A stretch of 48,240 nucleotides of DNA from CAZBLK01 sp964492715 (lineage in GTDB: Bacteria > Bacillota > Clostridia > Lachnospirales > WRBF01), in NCBI GenBank assembly GCA_964492715.1, contig CAZBLK010000020.1:1-48240 (forward strand), given 5' to 3'. Below, piece after piece: positions 17,436 to 25,209 of the stretch. The notes beneath the pieces are model-generated. The model did not search any database. It worked only from the letters and a program-made list of their open reading frames with translations, and was not told where the DNA came from. A program made the translations under genes and the position numbers. The number at the start of each line of letters is the position of its first letter. Position 1 is the first letter of the stretch.

Positions 17436-18275
17436 TTGGACATTTTTGAAAAGTATGAAAAAAAGCACAACTTCTTAATTTGTGCCGATTCTGACGGCTG
17501 TGTAATGGACGTTATGGACATTAAGCATGAGCGGTGCTTTGGGCCTTGCTTTGTAAAAGAGTTTGGGCTTACAGCGCAGTTTGACAAAGCAATGGAAGTT
17601 TGGCTAAAAATAAACTTATACTCAAAAACAAGAGGCTTTAACCGCTTTAAAACATGCTTGTATGCACTTAAAGAATTAAACGTTTGTGTAGAAGGGCTTG
17701 AAAGCTTTGACGATTTTTGCACAAACAGCCCAGAGCTTTCAAACAGGGCGTTAGAAGCTTTAATAAACCAAAACCCAAACGAATGTTTAAAAAAGGTTTT
17801 GACATGGAGCATTGCAACAAACAAGGCAATTGAAGCTTTGTATGACGAGGTTGAAACATTACCGTTTGAAAACGCAAAAGAAGCGTTAGTAAAGGCTTCT
17901 GAAGTTTGCGATGTTGCGGCTGTAAGTTCTGCAAACCGTGCCGCTGTTGAAGGGGAATGGACACATCATGGGCTTGACAAATTTGTAAACACACTTCTTT
18001 CACAGGAAGCAGGAAGCAAAGCACACTGCATTGCAAAGCTATTGGAAAAAGGCTACTCGCCAAAAAATGTAATTATGGCTGGTGATGCGCTAAGCGACAT
18101 TGATGCAGCAAAAGCAAACGGCGTTTGGTTTTACCCAATAGTTATCGGAAATGAAAAAGAAAGCTGGGCAAGGCTTCGTGACGAAGTGATTCCGCTTTTG
18201 ACTAATGGGCAGCTTACAGAACAAATTCAGCAAAATTGGATTGATGAATTTTATAAATCTTTAAATATTCAATAA
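17436..18275 (+). CDS. HAD superfamily hydrolase
   Basis: A 279-residue haloacid-dehalogenase fold protein. Motif I is CADSDGCVMD (nucleophile Asp and the +2 Asp), motif II is AVSSANRAA, and motif III/IV is a Lys region followed by MAGDALSDIDAA. The cap between motifs I and II is helical. Such proteins are usually small-molecule phosphatases. The start is a TTG at 17436 with AGGTGGG just upstream, 8 bases after the GH2 stop, so it is co-transcribed with GH2 and GH3. The substrate is unknown. A phosphosugar or a phosphorylated side product of uronide metabolism is a reasonable guess only. Confidence 0.85.
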   Translation: MDIFEKYEKKHNFLICADSDGCVMDVMDIKHERCFGPCFVKEFGLTAQFDKAMEVWLKINLYSKTRGFNRFKTCLYALKELNVCVEGLESFDDFCTNSPELSNRALEALINQNPNECLKKVLTWSIATNKAIEALYDEVETLPFENAKEALVKASEVCDVAAVSSANRAAVEGEWTHHGLDKFVNTLLSQEAGSKAHCIAKLLEKGYSPKNVIMAGDALSDIDAAKANGVWFYPIVIGNEKESWARLRDEVIPLLTNGQLTEQIQQNWIDEFYKSLNIQ

Positions 18276-18289
18276 GGACGGTTAATAAA

Positions 18290-20056
18290 ATGGTAGATTT
18301 AAAAGCAAACCCATTTAATTTGAACGACGAAGATATTAAATGGGTTGAAGAAACAATTTCCCAAATGACGATTGAAGAAAAAATTGGCCAGCTTTTTGTA
18401 AACCTTGGCGCTTCAAGAGAAGAAGAATACCTTAAAACTATGGTTACAAAATATCACATTGGCGGAGCAAGGTATAACCCAGGAAATGCAAAAGAAATTT
18501 ACGAGCAAAACAAAATACTTCAAGAAAACAGCAAAATTCCGTTGCTTATTGCATCAAATGTTGAAGGTGGCGGAAACGGCGCTTGCAACGACGGAACAGA
18601 AATTGGTATGCCTGTAAAAATTGGAGCAACCGGTGATAGCAAGTATGCTTATGAAACAGGCAGAATTTCTGCAATTGAAGCAGCGGCTATCGGAAGCAAT
18701 TGGAGCTTTGCCCCCCTTGTTGACATAAACCTTAATTGGCGCAACCCAATTATTTCAATGCGTTGCTACTCAAACAACACCGACACTGTGCTTGAACACG
18801 CAAAGGCTTATTTAAAAGGGGCAAGCGAAAGCAATTTTATTTGTGCAATGAAGCACTTCCCAGGAGATGGCGTTGACGAGCGTGACCATCACCTTTCAAA
18901 TGCCGTAATGTCAATGTCTTGCGAAGAATGGGACAAAACATTTGGCAAAGTTTACGAAGGAATGATTGATGCAGGTATTCAAGGTGTAATGATTGGGCAT
19001 TTCCTTTTCCCAGCGTACACAAGGCATTTTAACCCGACAATAAAAGATGAAGAAATGCTTCCTTCATCGCTTAGCAAAGAAATTACAACAGACCTTTTAA
19101 GGGGCAAGCTTGGCTTTAACGGAATAATAGTAACAGATGCTTCGCACATGGTTGGAATGACTTGTGCAATGAAACGTTCCGACTTAGTTCCGCAGGCAAT
19201 TGCCGCTGGCTGTGACATGTTCTTGTTCTTCAACGACCCTGACGAAGACTTCCAGTCAATGATGGACGGATACAAAAAAGGAGTAATTTCAGACCTACGT
19301 TTAAATGACGCCCTTTTAAGAATTTTGGGAACAAAGGCTGCACTTGGGCTGCATAAAAAAGCTAAAACGGAAATTATGCCTCCAGTTGAAGGCTTGTCTG
19401 TTGTTGGCTGTGAGGAACACAAAAAGGTTGCTCTTGAAGTTGCTGACAAAGCAATTACTTTGGTAAAAAACAAACAAGACGTTTTTCCAATTTCACCAGA
19501 AAAGCATAAGAGAGTTCTTTTGGTTAATGCAAAAGCTGCAAGCTCAAACAGCATGTTTGCCTTAATGATGGGCGGCGGCAAAAAGCAGCCATATGAAGTG
19601 TTAAAAGAAAAACTTGAAGCAGAAGGCTTTGAAGTTGAAGTTTATGAAAACCCAATTGAAAAAATGTCAAAGCTGCCTCAAGACCAAAAGGGTGCGGCAA
19701 TGGCGGCATATTTTGCAGGAAAAACGGCCGTTGCCGACTTTACTGGTAAGTATGACCTTGTAATTATTTGTGCAAATGTTTTTGGGCTAGGTTCAACAGT
19801 AGAACGTGTAAGCTGGGGCTTCTCAAAGGGAGGCGGCGAAATTCCTTGGTACGTTCACGAGCTGCCAGTAATAGTTGTTTCGTTGAGGTCGCCATTTGTG
19901 TTAGTTGACGTTCCTCATGTAAAAACTTACATAAACACATATGACGGCAACGACGTAACTATTGACCTTCTTGTAGAAAAACTTGTCGGTCGCTCTGAGT
20001 TTAAGGGAACAGACCCTGTTGATGCGTTTTGTGGTATGTGGGACACTCGATTGTAA
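18290..20056 (+). CDS. GH3 glycoside hydrolase, NagZ-like (probable beta-N-acetylhexosaminidase)
   Basis: A 588-residue protein without a signal peptide. The TIM barrel (about 15-360) has KHFPGDGVDERDHH (Lys188-His189, then Asp199 with His200/201), the loop that in NagZ-type GH3 enzymes carries the Asp-His acid/base pair, and GIIVTDASHMVGM with nucleophile Asp283. GH3 beta-glucosidases lack this DxH/DHH loop. A second alpha/beta domain (about 370-585) follows, as in the longer GH3 proteins. It lies 14 bases after the HAD gene. Likely role: removal of a beta-linked GlcNAc or GalNAc from imported oligosaccharides, beside a beta-glucuronidase. Some relatives act as phosphorylases, so the reaction type is open. 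Confidence 0.85.
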   Translation: MVDLKANPFNLNDEDIKWVEETISQMTIEEKIGQLFVNLGASREEEYLKTMVTKYHIGGARYNPGNAKEIYEQNKILQENSKIPLLIASNVEGGGNGACNDGTEIGMPVKIGATGDSKYAYETGRISAIEAAAIGSNWSFAPLVDINLNWRNPIISMRCYSNNTDTVLEHAKAYLKGASESNFICAMKHFPGDGVDERDHHLSNAVMSMSCEEWDKTFGKVYEGMIDAGIQGVMIGHFLFPAYTRHFNPTIKDEEMLPSSLSKEITTDLLRGKLGFNGIIVTDASHMVGMTCAMKRSDLVPQAIAAGCDMFLFFNDPDEDFQSMMDGYKKGVISDLRLNDALLRILGTKAALGLHKKAKTEIMPPVEGLSVVGCEEHKKVALEVADKAITLVKNKQDVFPISPEKHKRVLLVNAKAASSNSMFALMMGGGKKQPYEVLKEKLEAEGFEVEVYENPIEKMSKLPQDQKGAAMAAYFAGKTAVADFTGKYDLVIICANVFGLGSTVERVSWGFSKGGGEIPWYVHELPVIVVSLRSPFVLVDVPHVKTYINTYDGNDVTIDLLVEKLVGRSEFKGTDPVDAFCGMWDTRL

Positions 20057-20340
20057 AAAACTTACAAAAGCAAACTCTATGTGGCTGTAACAATCAGTTC
20101 ATTGGAAGGTTGAGGCAACCATGGTCGACGTTTTGGAAAAGCAAAATCAGTAATAAGACATTCCCTCACAACAGTATGCTTCTTATAAGCACACTTATGG
20201 GGGAGGTTTCAACCTTGGGCAGTTATACTTGTATATTCGTCTTGCATAATGCCTGATTTCACAACAATTATCAAGCGGTAGCTTTTTAAATGTGAGTTGT
20301 CCTATGTTTCACATGTAGGACAACTGCACAAAATTTCGCA
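20057..20340. other. Gene-free, possibly structured segment
   Basis: No open frame of note. AAGGTTGA (20106-20113) can pair with TCAACCTT (20209-20216), enclosing small hairpins GGTTG/CAACC and GCTT/AAGC. Downstream, GTTGTCCTA (20296-20304) pairs perfectly with TAGGACAAC (20316-20324) around a short loop. The last hairpin may end the GH3 transcript, or the whole may be a folded RNA. No known RNA family was recognised. Confidence 0.35.
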
Positions 20341-20424
20341 ATGTTTGTATCCATTTCCTATTTATATATTCTACTCACTTCTTTCCAAGCTTCTTCAAGC
20401 ATTTGCCTAATTCAAATACAGCGC

Positions 20425-20589
20425 TATGGGGTGTTTTGTAAATTTATTTGCATGTCTTTTCGGCAGGCTTTACGCTATACTTCGTCAGAAAAAACTTATT
20501 TACCTTTAAGCAAATGCAGTTTTTCCATTCTCGTATAACGAAAAGTCTGCTCAAAAATCTGTATTAAGCTATTTACAAAACACGCCCTA
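20425..20589. repeat. Family 1 related element, 165 bp, MITE-like
   Basis: Bounded by TATGGGGTGTTTTGTAAAT at the left and ATTTACAAAACACGCCCTA at the right, near-perfect 19-base inverted ends of the same type as the 22601-22650 element but around a 127-base interior with no gene. TA lies at both borders, as expected for an element that duplicates TA on insertion. Confidence 0.75.
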
Positions 20590-20649
20590 AACAAACAATG
20601 TCGATTAAAAATAAAATTTCTATGGCAACAAAACAACCCCAACCTTAAT

Positions 20650-20725
20650 ATAATGTCTATTAAAGCATTAAAAAGGTGGTGGTTTTATGAGGAGGAGGGT
20701 TTCCTCTCACAACTTTCGCATTTAA
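20650..20725 (+). other. Possible promoter and tiny basic peptide ORF, perhaps frameshifted
   Basis: TATAAT at 20650-20655 is a good -10, with no clear -35. A strong ribosome site AAAGGTGGTGG (20672-20682) precedes ATG at 20687, which encodes only MRRRVSSHNFRI and a stop. A neighbouring frame directly continues with FKRRRRRRVVKLIYKK. The strong ribosome site and basic text suggest a small gene broken by a frameshift, or a leader peptide. Neither can be decided. Confidence 0.25.
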
Positions 20726-20781
20726 AAGAAGGCGTCGAAGAAGGGTTGTGAAATTAATTTACAAAAAAATTATGGCAAGTT

Positions 20782-20918
20782 TATAGCAATTTGAAGTTTG
20801 TAGTTAGTCATATAACTTCAAAATCAGCCAAATACAACGGCTTATTTGCCAGTTTTAAAGTTAAATAACTATACCATTTTGTTTCAAAGGGGTTAACAGC
20901 TTTATTCAAATTGCTATA
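20782..20918. repeat. Family 3 element carrying a nested family 2 insert
   Basis: The outer ends are TATAGCAATTTGAA (20782-20795) and TTCAAATTGCTATA (to 20918), a perfect 14-base inverted repeat. The right end reads, on the minus strand, GCAATTTGAATAAAGCTG, matching other family 3 copies. The complete 67-bp family 2 copy sits in the middle. The element ends 8 bases from the truA stop codon. Confidence 0.75.
20805..20871. repeat. Family 2 repeat, 67 bp (nested)
   Basis: TAGTCATATAACTT to AAGTTAAATAACTA, 62/67 identical to 13638-13704 by eye and the same length. It lies wholly inside the family 3 element, which dates its arrival after that element. Confidence 0.8.
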
Positions 20919-20925
20919 AAACATT

Positions 20926-21675
20926 TTAAATTCCTGAATATTCAACAGCAGCAAGGGTAAGCCCACATGCAGGTGCAGTTTGCCCTGCGTTTTTACGTTC
21001 ACCTTTATTAATTATTTCAGGAATACTTGAAGGCGAAATTTTACCGCTTCCTACATAAGCAAGCGTTCCAGCAATTATTCTTACCATATTATAAAGGAAG
21101 CCGTCGCCTGTAACCGAAATTGTAATAATGTTTTCAAGTTCATTTTTACAAACGCTTAAATCAAAAATAGTCCGAACAGTTGAACTTCTTGGCGAACCTG
21201 TGGCAGAAAATGCTTTAAAGTCATAAGTACCAACAAAAAAAGACGTGGCTTCCTGCATTTTTGCTACATCAAGCAAATGCGAAATGTGCCAGCAACTGTT
21301 TCTAAGCAAAGGGTTTTTATATTTTTGGTTTAAAATTTTATATGTGTACGTTTTTTTTATTGCGTTAAAACGAGGGTTGAAGCCTTCTGGGGCTTCAACT
21401 GCTTTTGACACAACAATGTCATGCGGTAGCAAGCTGTTTATTACCTCAGGCATTTTTTGCAATGGAATATTTGTCTTTTCGACATTAAATGCCGCGCCCT
21501 GCGCAAGTGCGTGGACGCCAGTGTCTGTTCTGCTTGTGCCATTTACAGTTATTTCAGTTTTAAAAAGCTTTGAAAGTGCTGTTTCAAGTGCAGCCTGAAC
21601 TGTTTCACCGTTTTTTTGGCGTTGCCAGCCGCTGTAGACTGTGCCCTCGTAGGCAACAGTTAGAAGTATATTCAT
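20926..21675 (-). CDS. truA: tRNA pseudouridine synthase A
   Basis: A 249-residue enzyme that makes pseudouridine at positions 38-40 in the anticodon stem-loop of tRNAs. The start LTVAYEGTVYSGWQRQ, the catalytic SRTDTGVHA (Asp51), FNPRFNAIKKTYTY, FSATGSPRSSTVRTI and FLYNMVRIIAGTL are all family landmarks. Length is normal. It stands alone on the minus strand, not in the common ecfA-ecfT-truA arrangement. Its stop lies 8 bases from a repeat element. Confidence 0.96.
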   Translation of the reverse strand: MNILLTVAYEGTVYSGWQRQKNGETVQAALETALSKLFKTEITVNGTSRTDTGVHALAQGAAFNVEKTNIPLQKMPEVINSLLPHDIVVSKAVEAPEGFNPRFNAIKKTYTYKILNQKYKNPLLRNSCWHISHLLDVAKMQEATSFFVGTYDFKAFSATGSPRSSTVRTIFDLSVCKNELENIITISVTGDGFLYNMVRIIAGTLAYVGSGKISPSSIPEIINKGERKNAGQTAPACGLTLAAVEYSGI

Positions 21676-21796
21676 GGTTCAATAGCCTTTCTATTTAAGA
21701 ATCTGTGTTTAGTAACCTGTTACCCATCTTTAAAGCGATTAGCCTTTTAATATCTTTTGCAAGTTTAAAAATTTTTTCGATAAACTTGTCACACAA

Positions 21797-21818
21797 AAAA
21801 TAGCTTGTCATATTATAT
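21797..21818 (+). promoter_or_regulatory. Possible promoter of the 21947 gene
   Basis: CATATTATAT near 21809 fits a -10 of the mother-cell sporulation sigma type (CATANNNTNT) as well as a loose vegetative TATTAT. The upstream region (GTCACACAAAAAATAG) contains an AC at roughly the spacing seen for sigma-K. This is pattern-level evidence only. Confidence 0.25.
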
Positions 21819-21946
21819 CATTAGTAGGACATGATAGTCCAAAGTGCTTAGACAACAGAAGATAATAGCCCATTATGCCAAAAGTGCATTGAGCAGTTCT
21901 ACTAAACTACCAAAAGATTTTTTAAAATACAAAGGAGGTAATTTTT

Positions 21947-22261
21947 ATGTCAATGCCAAAAATTGACCCAGGTGAAGGCATTTGTGCTGAACAAGCATTA
22001 GCTGATGTAATTGAAACAATAGCTTTGCAAGAGGCTGGACTTTCGCACATCATTAATGCTGAGGGAGAAATTTTGCAGTACTTCGTTGACCCAAACAGCA
22101 GCGCAGCTAGAAGGTTTACTACTGAAGAAATGGCTACTGCTAACAGCAGCATTGAAGCACTTTTAAATGCAATTTCTGCATTTGAACAATCGCTTAATGC
22201 AAAGCTTCAAACAGCAGTTAGCGGCTTGCAAGATAAACCTAAACCACCACGCCCATGTTAA
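21947..22261 (+). CDS. Small conserved Firmicutes protein (IALxEAGLSHIINAEGE motif)
   Basis: A 104-residue soluble protein with a strong ribosome site AAAGGAGGT. The segment DVIETIALQEAGLSHIINAEGEILQYF recurs, as far as I recall, in small Firmicutes proteins, several of them encoded beside exosporium or collagen-like genes. The C-terminal half is a predicted amphipathic helix (SSIEALLNAISAFEQSLNAKLQ) ending in a Pro/Lys tail KPKPPRPC with a terminal Cys. Function is not established. A spore-surface role is an inference from the motif and a possible sporulation-type -10 upstream. It is monocistronic. Confidence 0.75.
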   Translation: MSMPKIDPGEGICAEQALADVIETIALQEAGLSHIINAEGEILQYFVDPNSSAARRFTTEEMATANSSIEALLNAISAFEQSLNAKLQTAVSGLQDKPKPPRPC

Positions 22262-22375
22262 AAGGATAAAAATTCAATGTACTTTATGATAAACCTTCAA
22301 AATACTTTTGAAGAAACTAAATATTAGTCGTAGTGCATCACACTGCAACGGTTTTTAGCTAAAAAACAAAAGATA

Positions 22376-22411
22376 CTAAGCCTTAAATTCTACAAAGAGT
22401 TTAAGGCTTAG
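22376..22411. terminator. Perfect 12-bp hairpin terminator
   Basis: CTAAGCCTTAAA pairs perfectly with TTTAAGGCTTAG around TTCTACAAAGAG. On the minus strand it is followed by TATCTTTTGTTTTTT, so it is best as a terminator for minus-strand transcripts such as the response regulator, though it also lies downstream of the 21947 gene. The rest of 22262-22600 shows no gene. Confidence 0.65.
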
Positions 22412-22600
22412 CTGCTTTCTGCTAATATCGTTAAGGCGGAATTGTTGTATCTTAAATGTTTCAGCTGGTTATTCAATTGTATGCACTTTCTTACGATATT
22501 TTTTGCCAGCATCTACCACAACATTTTTCATGTCTTGATAGTTTATAACATTATACAAACAATTTTTATTACCCAACAATAAAACACAATTACAGCATAC

Positions 22601-22650
22601 TATGGCGTGTTTTGTAAATCCACTAAAAGCGATTTGCCAAACACGCCCTA
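22601..22650 (-). repeat. Family 1 stop-codon repeat, 50 bp
   Basis: On the minus strand it begins TAGGGCGTGTTTGGCAAATC and ends with ACAAAACACGCCATA, with the interior GCTTTTAGTGGA matching the loop of the other copies. Its first three bases are the TAG stop of the response regulator gene. Confidence 0.8.
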
Positions 22651-24261
22651 CAACGGCTTTATCAAACTATTTTTCAACCGATAATCCGCAACACTCACCC
22701 CAACAACTTTCCTAAACATTGACTTAAAGTGCTTTTCATCATCATACCCAACTTTAACAGCAATTACATCGTCAGCAAACTTTGTGTCACGCATAAGCTT
22801 TTTTGCTTGCTCCATTCGTAAAAAAACCATGTAGTCATGCACAGTCTTTTTTTCTGCATCGTAAAAAACTTTGCCCAAATATTCTGGCGTTGTTCCAACG
22901 TAAATTGCAATTTTTGAAATGTTTAACGTTTCAAAATATTTATCTTCCAAATACTTTTTAGTTTTATCAACAATTTCAGAATGATTTTGCGCTTGGTTAT
23001 CCAAAATATATTTACAAAAGCTTTTTAGCGACTGCGAAAGATAAATGTACGCTTCGTCAATACTTTTTAAAGCAAAAATTTCTTTTGAAGGAAAAAACGT
23101 TGTAAACTGGTTGTTTACTGGTATGCTACGCTCGGTTGCATAGCGGCTTATCGAAATTAAAATGTCCATAATAATTTTTGGCAGCAAATTAGGAGGAATT
23201 GGCTCACAATTTTTAAGCGAGTCTAAAATATCCCTTAAAAGCGAAACGCAGTAGTCGTATTCGCCAGCAACTACCGAGTAAACAAGCTTTTCTTCCTTTT
23301 CAATTGGATACCTGTACGTTATATGGTTAAGCGGCTCGACATAATGAATTGGAATTACACTGTTGTAGCCCAAGTTAAACTTGTGCCGCAACGCTCCGTC
23401 GGCTTCACGGTACGACGTGGAAATGTCTTTAAGCTCGTCATACGTTCTGCCAATTCCAATTGAAATTTTTACGTCGGCTTTTTCATAAATTGTGTTTTTA
23501 ATTTCTTCGCAAAGCGTAACAATTTCTTCAAATTCATATCTGCCGCCCAAAATTGCAGAAATTGAGTTTAAGCTGATTAAGTGAAGCTTTACACTATGCC
23601 CTCTTAAACAGTTTTGCAAAACCTCATACACTTTGTATGAAAGAATTTGCTTTTCATCTTCTGTAAGCGTAAGCACAATTTTTTTAAAATGGTCTATGCG
23701 AACGATAAAAACTGTGTAGCCTTCATCTATTTTTATTTTAAAATAATTTAAGCCGTTTTTAATTTCTCCAGGGTTTGTTAAATGCCCGTTTAATATGTTT
23801 GAAATAAAAATAGTTTCAAACATGTCTACATTTTCTTTAAAGTTTTCGGCAATGCGTTTTTCTGAAAATTCTTTTTCCAAAAGGCTTTTGTGTCGCTCAA
23901 AAGCTTTTGCCAAACTGCGGCTAAACTCATTTTGCTTAACAGGCTTAAACATGTAGTCAACAACGCCAAAGTCAAGGCACTGTTTAATGTAGTCGGCGTC
24001 GTTGTAGCCGCCGTATAGCACAAACATCATTCTTGGGTACCGCTCGTAAATTGTTCTAATTGTGTCTACAGAACGTGGGCCAAAAAAGCGAATGTCGGCT
24101 ATTATAAGCTGTGGTGCTAAGGTTTTAACTGTATCTAAAACATTTGTAAACTGGTCGGACAGTGACGTAATATTTTTTATTTCTGGAAAGTTTGCCTTTA
24201 TGTATGTTGTAAAGTTTTTCAAATTGTCTGTATCAGAATCTATTAGCAAAAGCTTCAGCAT
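22648..24261 (-). CDS. Response regulator with AraC-type DNA-binding domain (YesN-like)
   Basis: A 537-residue protein. Residues 1-125 are a receiver domain: LLLIDSDTDN (acidic pair), phospho-acceptor Asp56 in LIIADIRF, and Lys106 in YMFKPV. Residues about 150-330 are the regulatory middle domain usual in YesN proteins, with degenerate GGDEF-like text (KISIGIGRTYDELKDISTSYREA). Residues about 435-535 are two helix-turn-helix motifs (NISKIAIYVGTTPEYLGKVF and AVKVGYDDEKHFKSMFRKVVG). Such regulators pair with YesM-type sensor kinases and often control sugar ABC importers, but neither is adjacent, so its partner is elsewhere. Its stop codon is the first three bases of a family 1 repeat. Confidence 0.92.
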   Translation of the reverse strand: MLKLLLIDSDTDNLKNFTTYIKANFPEIKNITSLSDQFTNVLDTVKTLAPQLIIADIRFFGPRSVDTIRTIYERYPRMMFVLYGGYNDADYIKQCLDFGVVDYMFKPVKQNEFSRSLAKAFERHKSLLEKEFSEKRIAENFKENVDMFETIFISNILNGHLTNPGEIKNGLNYFKIKIDEGYTVFIVRIDHFKKIVLTLTEDEKQILSYKVYEVLQNCLRGHSVKLHLISLNSISAILGGRYEFEEIVTLCEEIKNTIYEKADVKISIGIGRTYDELKDISTSYREADGALRHKFNLGYNSVIPIHYVEPLNHITYRYPIEKEEKLVYSVVAGEYDYCVSLLRDILDSLKNCEPIPPNLLPKIIMDILISISRYATERSIPVNNQFTTFFPSKEIFALKSIDEAYIYLSQSLKSFCKYILDNQAQNHSEIVDKTKKYLEDKYFETLNISKIAIYVGTTPEYLGKVFYDAEKKTVHDYMVFLRMEQAKKLMRDTKFADDVIAVKVGYDDEKHFKSMFRKVVGVSVADYRLKNSLIKPL

Positions 24262-24443
24262 ATGGTTAGCACCTTCTTTAAAAAGTTGTTCCGTTTTAAA
24301 AGATTATATGTTAATATTATACATATGCAAGAAACATTGTGCAAGAGAAGAAGTGCTTTGCTTTAAACTTAAATTTATGCGCTTTAGGGCTGGTTGTTTA
24401 AAACTTAAAAAACTATCACCCGTGCAACCGGAGAGGAAAATAG

Positions 24444-25190
24444 ATGAACTACATTGTTATGGACTTTGAATATAACCAGCCCTTTGCGTTTAAAGATAGC
24501 CCGGACGCAAAGCCTGTTGAGGGCTGCCCAAATGAGATAATTCAAATTGGGGCAGTTAAGCTAAACTCTAAGCTTGACATTGTTTCATATAAAGATTATT
24601 TAATAAAACCAACGTTGTACCACCGTGTTCACCCTTATGTAAAAAAAATTACGGGTATAAGCACCTCAATGCTTCAGCAGCAAAGAACTTTTGTTGAAAT
24701 TTACGGTGAGTTAGTAGAGTTTATGGAAAGCAGCCGAAACATACTTTGTGTTTGGGGTGGAAACGACATAAAGGAATTTTGCCGAAACATTTTGTTTTAC
24801 AATTTAAGCGGAAATGGCGTTCCTAAGCGGTTTGTGAATGTGCAAACGCTTGCAGGAAAACACTTAAACCAGCCAAGCGGAAAAGACATTGGGCTAAAAA
24901 ACGCCGTTACTGAGCTTGGCTTACAAATGGAATTGGAGTTTCACAGTGCCTTAAATGATGCTCTTTACACTGCCGAGGTTTTTAAAGTTGTAAACAGGGA
25001 AAACATGCAAATTAATTCGTTTAAGTTAAGCCAGTTTAAAGGCAATAAAAAGGTTATAGAAAAGCCGTTAAACACAGGTTTGCTTTTTGAAGCGGTGGAA
25101 AAGGAAGTTGGGCGAAAGCTGACAAAAAGAGAAAGAACACTTTTTAAAAAGGTTTACAATATGGGTAAAGCACAAATATTTAACAATTAA
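24444..25190 (+). CDS. DnaQ-like 3'-5' exonuclease (DEDDh)
   Basis: A 248-residue protein with an exonuclease fold over residues 1-180. Motif ExoI is VMDFEYN (Asp7, Glu9), ExoII is CVWGGNDIKEF, and ExoIII is HSALNDALYTAEVF with the catalytic His and Asp, so all four acidic residues and the histidine are visible. NEIIQIGAVKL is typical of the KapD/ERI-like subgroup. The last 70 residues are basic (KRERTLFKKVYNMG) and may bind nucleic acid. It has GAGAGGAA before the ATG and lies 19 bases upstream of aroC. The substrate (RNA or DNA) cannot be told. Confidence 0.88.
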   Translation: MNYIVMDFEYNQPFAFKDSPDAKPVEGCPNEIIQIGAVKLNSKLDIVSYKDYLIKPTLYHRVHPYVKKITGISTSMLQQQRTFVEIYGELVEFMESSRNILCVWGGNDIKEFCRNILFYNLSGNGVPKRFVNVQTLAGKHLNQPSGKDIGLKNAVTELGLQMELEFHSALNDALYTAEVFKVVNRENMQINSFKLSQFKGNKKVIEKPLNTGLLFEAVEKEVGRKLTKRERTLFKKVYNMGKAQIFNN

Positions 25191-25209
25191 CAAAATATGG
25201 AGAAATAAA

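Noticed and set aside
20653..20751. A 32-codon ORF starting MSIKALKRWW
   Set aside because: There is no ribosome site, and its ATG overlaps the probable -10 box TATAAT.
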